Part shown: one piece after another, positions 60,301 to 64,000 of the stretch
Position numbering within the stretch: the first letter of the stretch is position 1
Layout of the letters: each line of letters opens with the position of its first letter
DNA from: Parasponia andersonii
Lineage: Eukaryota; Streptophyta; Magnoliopsida; Rosales; Cannabaceae
DNA length: 64,000 nucleotides
Assembly: GCA_002914805.1 (NCBI GenBank)
Contig: JXTB01000076.1
Span: 270,454 to 334,453, forward strand
Direction of reading: 5' to 3'
The notes under the pieces: generated by a model
The model's input: the letters and a program-made list of their open reading frames with translations, nothing else
What the model was told of the DNA's origin: nothing
The model's database searches: none
Position numbers and translations under genes: made by a program

Positions 60301-60779
60301 GGAGGGCCCCAAGGCCTATTTTCTTCTTAAATTGAAAGCTAAAGTCAACAAATGTGTCTGGGGAAAAAATAAATTATACACTCCTAATTTCGAGATGAAA
60401 AATAAGACATACTTGTACACATCGACCTATTACGTCAATGTTATTGTGTTTACGTTTGTTTCAGTTCTCATTTTATATTCTTCTGTCGTTGCGACGTCAA
60501 TTAATAAATAAAAGTTCAATAAATAAAATTGTATTAGTGCCACTTTAGAGTTTTTAAACGAAATAAGACTTGTTTGAAAACTTTATTTAGTAAGCCAAAT
60601 ACAAACATAAGCTTGTATATTTTACTCTTATCAATTACCAGTGTGCTCAATTTGTTCCTCAATTCTTCTGACGAGGAGATGGTAAGCATGAGAGTATAGA
60701 ATGCGGATCCTATCCAAGTTCTTATTGGTCCAATTATAAGAGCACGTATAAAAAAATTCTAAAATGCGTAAAGTATATT
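57319..60779. other. AT-rich intergenic DNA, no gene seen
   Basis: Includes the second copy of the AT-rich dispersed repeat (57735-57945) and possibly a third, more diverged (about 58020-58330). A probable small Mutator-like relic lies near 59765-60030, with 'TTTACATTACTGGTCCGTAA' at one end and 'GAGGACTAAATTTCAGG' at the other. The 152-residue frame at 58628-59086 is lysine/asparagine-rich without a recognisable domain. I cannot support a gene. Confidence 0.45.
57735..57945 (+). repeat. AT-rich dispersed repeat, copy 2
   Basis: Same order and orientation of blocks as 55250-55545, with intervals shortened. Confidence 0.5.
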
Positions 60780-61475
60780 GATTCAAAAGATTTGAGTTCA
60801 GGCATGCATGTGGAGACTCATTGATGGAGATGAACGAATTTCTAAGGTCTTAACAAGCTTGATTCAAGTTCAAGAAAGTTCATAGGTGCATATGAAAGGG
60901 AAATCTGATATGTAAAGACTTAAACGTCAAGTCATAGCTTACTTTCTTATTTTAGTTATCAGTTTCCCAAAATGATTTATTTGCTTGTTTCCTTTTTTTT
61001 AGTGGTGTGTAATAGGCTGAAAATTAAAGGATTAAAATCATATTGTCTACCATGTAATTAGGAACGAATTTAGGTTAGCTATTAGGGTTATTTTCCTACT
61101 TTCCTTTTCTGATTTTGGGTAAGTTGGCTTAATTGTTTTTTTGTAAGGTTTTTTAGAATTTAAATTTCGTGGCTCTTGGCCTATATATTGTATACTTTTC
61201 ATTCAATAAGAGCAGATTACTATTCATTAAAATTAAGAATAATTTCTCTTTGGTTCTTTGAGAACTTATTCGAACTTATCAGATTTCTCTGTTGTGTTCA
61301 TCTCTTGACTTATCAATCGAGTTTCCATCCTTGATTGTGGCGTCTTCTTTTATACCAAGGTTCACATCTCTTTATAGGTGTTGGGTTGAGGTTTTCCATC
61401 CAAATCTGATTGTAGAACGGTCCTAGGCATCATCCTTGTATCGGATTTTGTCACAAGTTAGCGGGGTTCGTATCA
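60780..61475 (+). repeat. 5' LTR of Gypsy-4
   Basis: The end is fixed by the following primer site; the start is only estimated. The texture CTCTTGGCCTATATATTG ... TTCATTCAATAAGAG is typical of an R/U5 region. Confidence 0.5.
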
Positions 61476-61759
61476 TTTGGTATTATGAGTCAGATTCTAG
61501 TCTCAAGTTTAATCTATCCTTTATCTCTTCTTTCTAGTCAAAACTAGTCTATATTCTTTCTTCTTTCTTTCATCTAAATCATCCAAAAAAAAAAAACATA
61601 AACTCGATCTGTTCTAGTCGTAGCCAATTCAGATTGCTTGTTTACTTTTGGATCTGAATTTATTTCTTGGTATCTTTCAGTTAGCCTTTGTGTTTTCTGT
61701 TATTATTTGGATTCTCAATTAAAAAGAAAAAAAAAAAGAAGCAGAATCCCGAAATTAAA

Positions 61760-61760
61760 N
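61760..61760. other. Single ambiguous base (N)
   Basis: One N inside an A-rich stretch in the Gypsy-4 leader; probably a polishing or homopolymer problem. Confidence 0.95.
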
Positions 61761-62319
61761 AAAACCAAAAAAAAAAAAAAAAGAATCAGTGGTTGAATTA
61801 GAGAATTTTGATAGTGCTTCAGTAAAACAATTGTAACTTCTGATCTAGTTATCGAAACAATACATATTATATATCAAATCGAAGCTTATTCTGAACCATA
61901 CGACTCTGAACTAACTATATACTGTTCACCCCAGTTTTCGAGTCTAAAATCCATCATTTTCATCACTTTCCTAGGCTTCAAAGTTTTGCGTGCGTTTTTT
62001 TTTCTTTGTTTCGCTTTCTTTACTTATCAATTTCTAGAAACTGTTATTCCAGGTTAATAAATTAAATCATGATTTGGTTGATGAGTATTTTGTGTGGATT
62101 ATTGCTCAGAAATTCTGATTATTTATTTGAATTAGTTTGATAAGAACTTTTGAGAAATTACGAGGAGAAAAAGGCAACAATGGTGAGCACATTAGAGGGT
62201 AAAAGCCAATCTGATATATTCGAGAGAAACACGAGTGAAATTGAGTGATTCATTACTGAGTGAAACACGTGAGAGAGTGTGTGAGGTTCTTTCTTTTCTA
62301 ATTTTATTGTACAGCAAAC

Positions 62320-63577
62320 ATGTCAGACAACAAGGATAGAAATAATACTGGAGATACATCGGGAGTGGATGATCCAAAACTTCTCATGGAAGCTTTAATT
62401 GGCGAGATGAGAAGAGTAATGACAACAAAGATGGAACAGGTTCATGAGCAGATGGACAATAGAGAACTCACATGTGGAACAGCCACAAATTGCTCCTAAT
62501 ATGCGTGGAAGAGGGAGATTCCAGCATAGGAAAGTGTGGGCTGAAGATGAAGAGTATTATAGAGATAATTTTGGAGATGAAGATGATCGAGATTCAATTG
62601 TTGGTAATACGAGATACGGTGGGCAGTTTAGAGGAGCTAAGAATCGAGAAGATAATTCACTGGATAGTATTAAGATGAAGATTCCATCCTTTCAAGGTAA
62701 TAACGATCTAGAAGCTTACCTGGAGTGAGAGAAAAAGGTTGAATTAGTATTTGATTGCCACAATTACTCCGAGAATAAGAAGGTAAAGCTTGCTGCCATT
62801 AAATTTTCCGATTATGCAATTGTATGGTGGGATCAGTTGATAATGAATAGGAGAAGAAATAGGGAGCGACTAATAGAGACGTGGGAGGAGATGAAAACAG
62901 TGATGAGAAAGAGGTTTGTACTGAGCTACTACTACCGGGAATTGTATAACAAGTTACAAAGCCTTAGGCAAGGTAACCGGAGTGTAGAGGAATATTATAA
63001 GGAGATGGTGATTGCTATAATTCGAGCGAATGTAGCGGAAGATCGGGAGGCTATAATGTCCAGATTCTTGGTTGGTTTGAATCAAGAAATTGCTAATGTG
63101 GTGAAATTGCAACATTATGTGGAGTTGGAGGATATGGTACATATGGCAATAAAAATTGAGAACCAATTGAAGAGGAGGGGTAGCACACATCCAAGCCAAA
63201 ATCCAAGTACATCCGCTTGGAAATCGAATCAATGGAAGAAGGATGAGAGGCAACCTACGATGAAGCCTAAAGCTGAGCAAAAGCAAGAAGTGACCAGCCA
63301 TGTAATTCAAGGTAAATTCGATTCTTCTACTTCTAGGAATCGTGATATCAAGTGCTTTAAATGTCAAGAGATGGGTCATATAGCTAGTCAATGTCCAAAC
63401 AAAAGAGTTATGGTATTGCGAGATGACGATGAAATTGAAACCAAAGACAAAGACGACACCGATTTTATGCCACTATTGGAGGATACCAATGAAGAGGAAT
63501 ACCCTGCCCAAGGAGATTTGTTGGTGGCAATGAGAGCTTTGAGTGCGCAAGTCAAAGAAGATGAAGAGGTGCAATGA
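62320..63577 (+). pseudogene. Gag fossil of Gypsy-4
   Basis: Starts MSDNKDRNNTGDTSGVDD. The middle has the retrotransposon gag core (KIPSFQGNNDLEAYLE; RYFVLSYY-like; KLQSLRQGNRSVEEYYKEM), and the C terminus has a CCHC knuckle (CFKCQEMGHIASQC) followed by an acidic tail (PLLEDTNEEEYPAQGDLL). A capsid-domain protein of a Ty3/gypsy element; broken, but with long well-preserved stretches. Confidence 0.85.
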
Positions 63578-64000
63578 GAAAACATCTTTCATACTAGGTG
63601 CCACGTTCAAAACAAGATATGTAGTATGATTATTGACGGTGGTAGTTGTACTAATATTGCTAGCACTACTATGGTGGAAAAATTAGGGTTGCTAACCATG
63701 AAGCATCCCCGGCCTTACAAGTTGCAGTGGTTAAATGATAGTGGTGAACTGAAGGTCAATAAATAAGTATTAGTTTCTTTTCGTATTAGGAAATATGAAG
63801 ATGAAATTTTGTACGATGTGGTTCTGATGCAAGCTGGACACTTATTACTAGGTCGACCATGGCAATTTGATAGGCGTATTAAATATGATGGCTTCACCAA
63901 TAAGTACTCATTTGTACTTAATCAAAGGACAACACTCTAGTTCCTTTGACACCAAAAGAAGTTCATGAAGATCAAGTGAGGTTACAAAAAGAGACTGATC
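63578..64000 (+). pseudogene. Protease region of Gypsy-4 (runs off the window)
   Basis: Contains MIIDGGSCTNIASTTMVEKL, then KHPRPYKLQWLNDSGE and GHLLLGRPWQFDRR, the retropepsin-like segment typical of chromovirus pol. Broken; RT and later domains lie beyond the window. Confidence 0.8.

Larger units (their letters stand above)
60780..64000 (+). mobile_element. 5' part of a fourth Ty3/gypsy element (Gypsy-4), continues past the window
   Basis: LTR (about 60780-61475) with a CTATATATTG promoter-like box near 61181 and ATTCAATAAGAGCAGATTAC downstream, ending TTCGTATCA. Then comes a diverged primer site (TTTGGTATTATGAGTCAG), a leader of about 840 bases, gag (from 62320), and a protease region to the window edge. 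The gag and protease blocks are those of chromovirus-type gypsy elements often annotated Ty3-I-like. Coding has a handful of breaks in the visible part, fewer than Gypsy-1, so it may be younger; the 3' LTR needed to date it lies outside. Confidence 0.8.

Noticed and set aside
1-64000. tRNA, rRNA or other structured RNA genes
   Set aside because: No tRNA-like A/B boxes with cloverleaf potential or rRNA-like stretches were recognised; initiator-Met-like words are retroelement primer sites.

Overview
This is plant nuclear DNA, almost certainly from a eudicot angiosperm. It is strongly AT-rich and packed with the retrotransposon lineages typical of plant genomes: Ty3/gypsy chromoviruses and an Athila/Tat-type element, and a SIRE-type Ty1/copia element with a third, envelope-like ORF. 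There are also CACTA (En/Spm) and LINE remnants, (TA)n microsatellites, and host genes with plant-style introns and TATA boxes. The species cannot be named from sequence alone. Most of the window is transposon-derived. One 512-base assembly gap (28489-29000) and a single N (61760) are present. Layout: 1-1760 holds a decayed CACTA transposase. At 2903-3211 (minus) is a small gene for a secreted four-cysteine peptide. 5220-9110 (minus) is an Athila/Tat-like gypsy fossil, followed by a related non-coding piece in the opposite direction (9130-10440). 12600-13329 is the 3' end of a CACTA element with its subterminal repeat array and terminal CACTA sequence, abutting an LTR fragment (13330-14405). 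15411-24581 is a structurally complete but decayed chromovirus-type gypsy element with two LTRs and perfect 5-bp target duplications. Just beyond it lies a second secreted peptide gene (24835-25131, minus), clearly related to the first. 25985-about 30310 is the 3' half of another gypsy element. 30890-40041 is a 5'-truncated SIRE-type copia element with an envelope-like ORF and a 3' LTR. 40190-40530 is a LINE reverse-transcriptase scrap. 41016-41707 (minus) is a two-exon gene for a secreted glycine-rich protein with a C-terminal cysteine cluster. 41986-44803 is a solo gypsy LTR with a perfect TTATT target duplication. About 45830-47982 is a related LTR followed by an intact initiator-Met primer binding site but no recognisable coding. 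A GC-rich tandem-repeat island (51955-52545) sits in the leader of a minus-strand LTR element (LTR 52922-54511). 54520-60780 is AT-rich intergenic DNA with short tandem and inverted repeats. About 60780-64000 is the 5' part of another gypsy element (LTR, gag, protease) running off the window. The apparent host genes are only three: two paralogous secreted cysteine peptides and one glycine-rich cell-wall-type protein. All three are on the minus strand, each with its own TATA box. The two items most worth following are the four-cysteine peptide family, which I do not recognise, and a 14-bp palindrome (consensus GATGTTGCAACATC) scattered more than twenty times through the copia element, in coding and non-coding parts alike.
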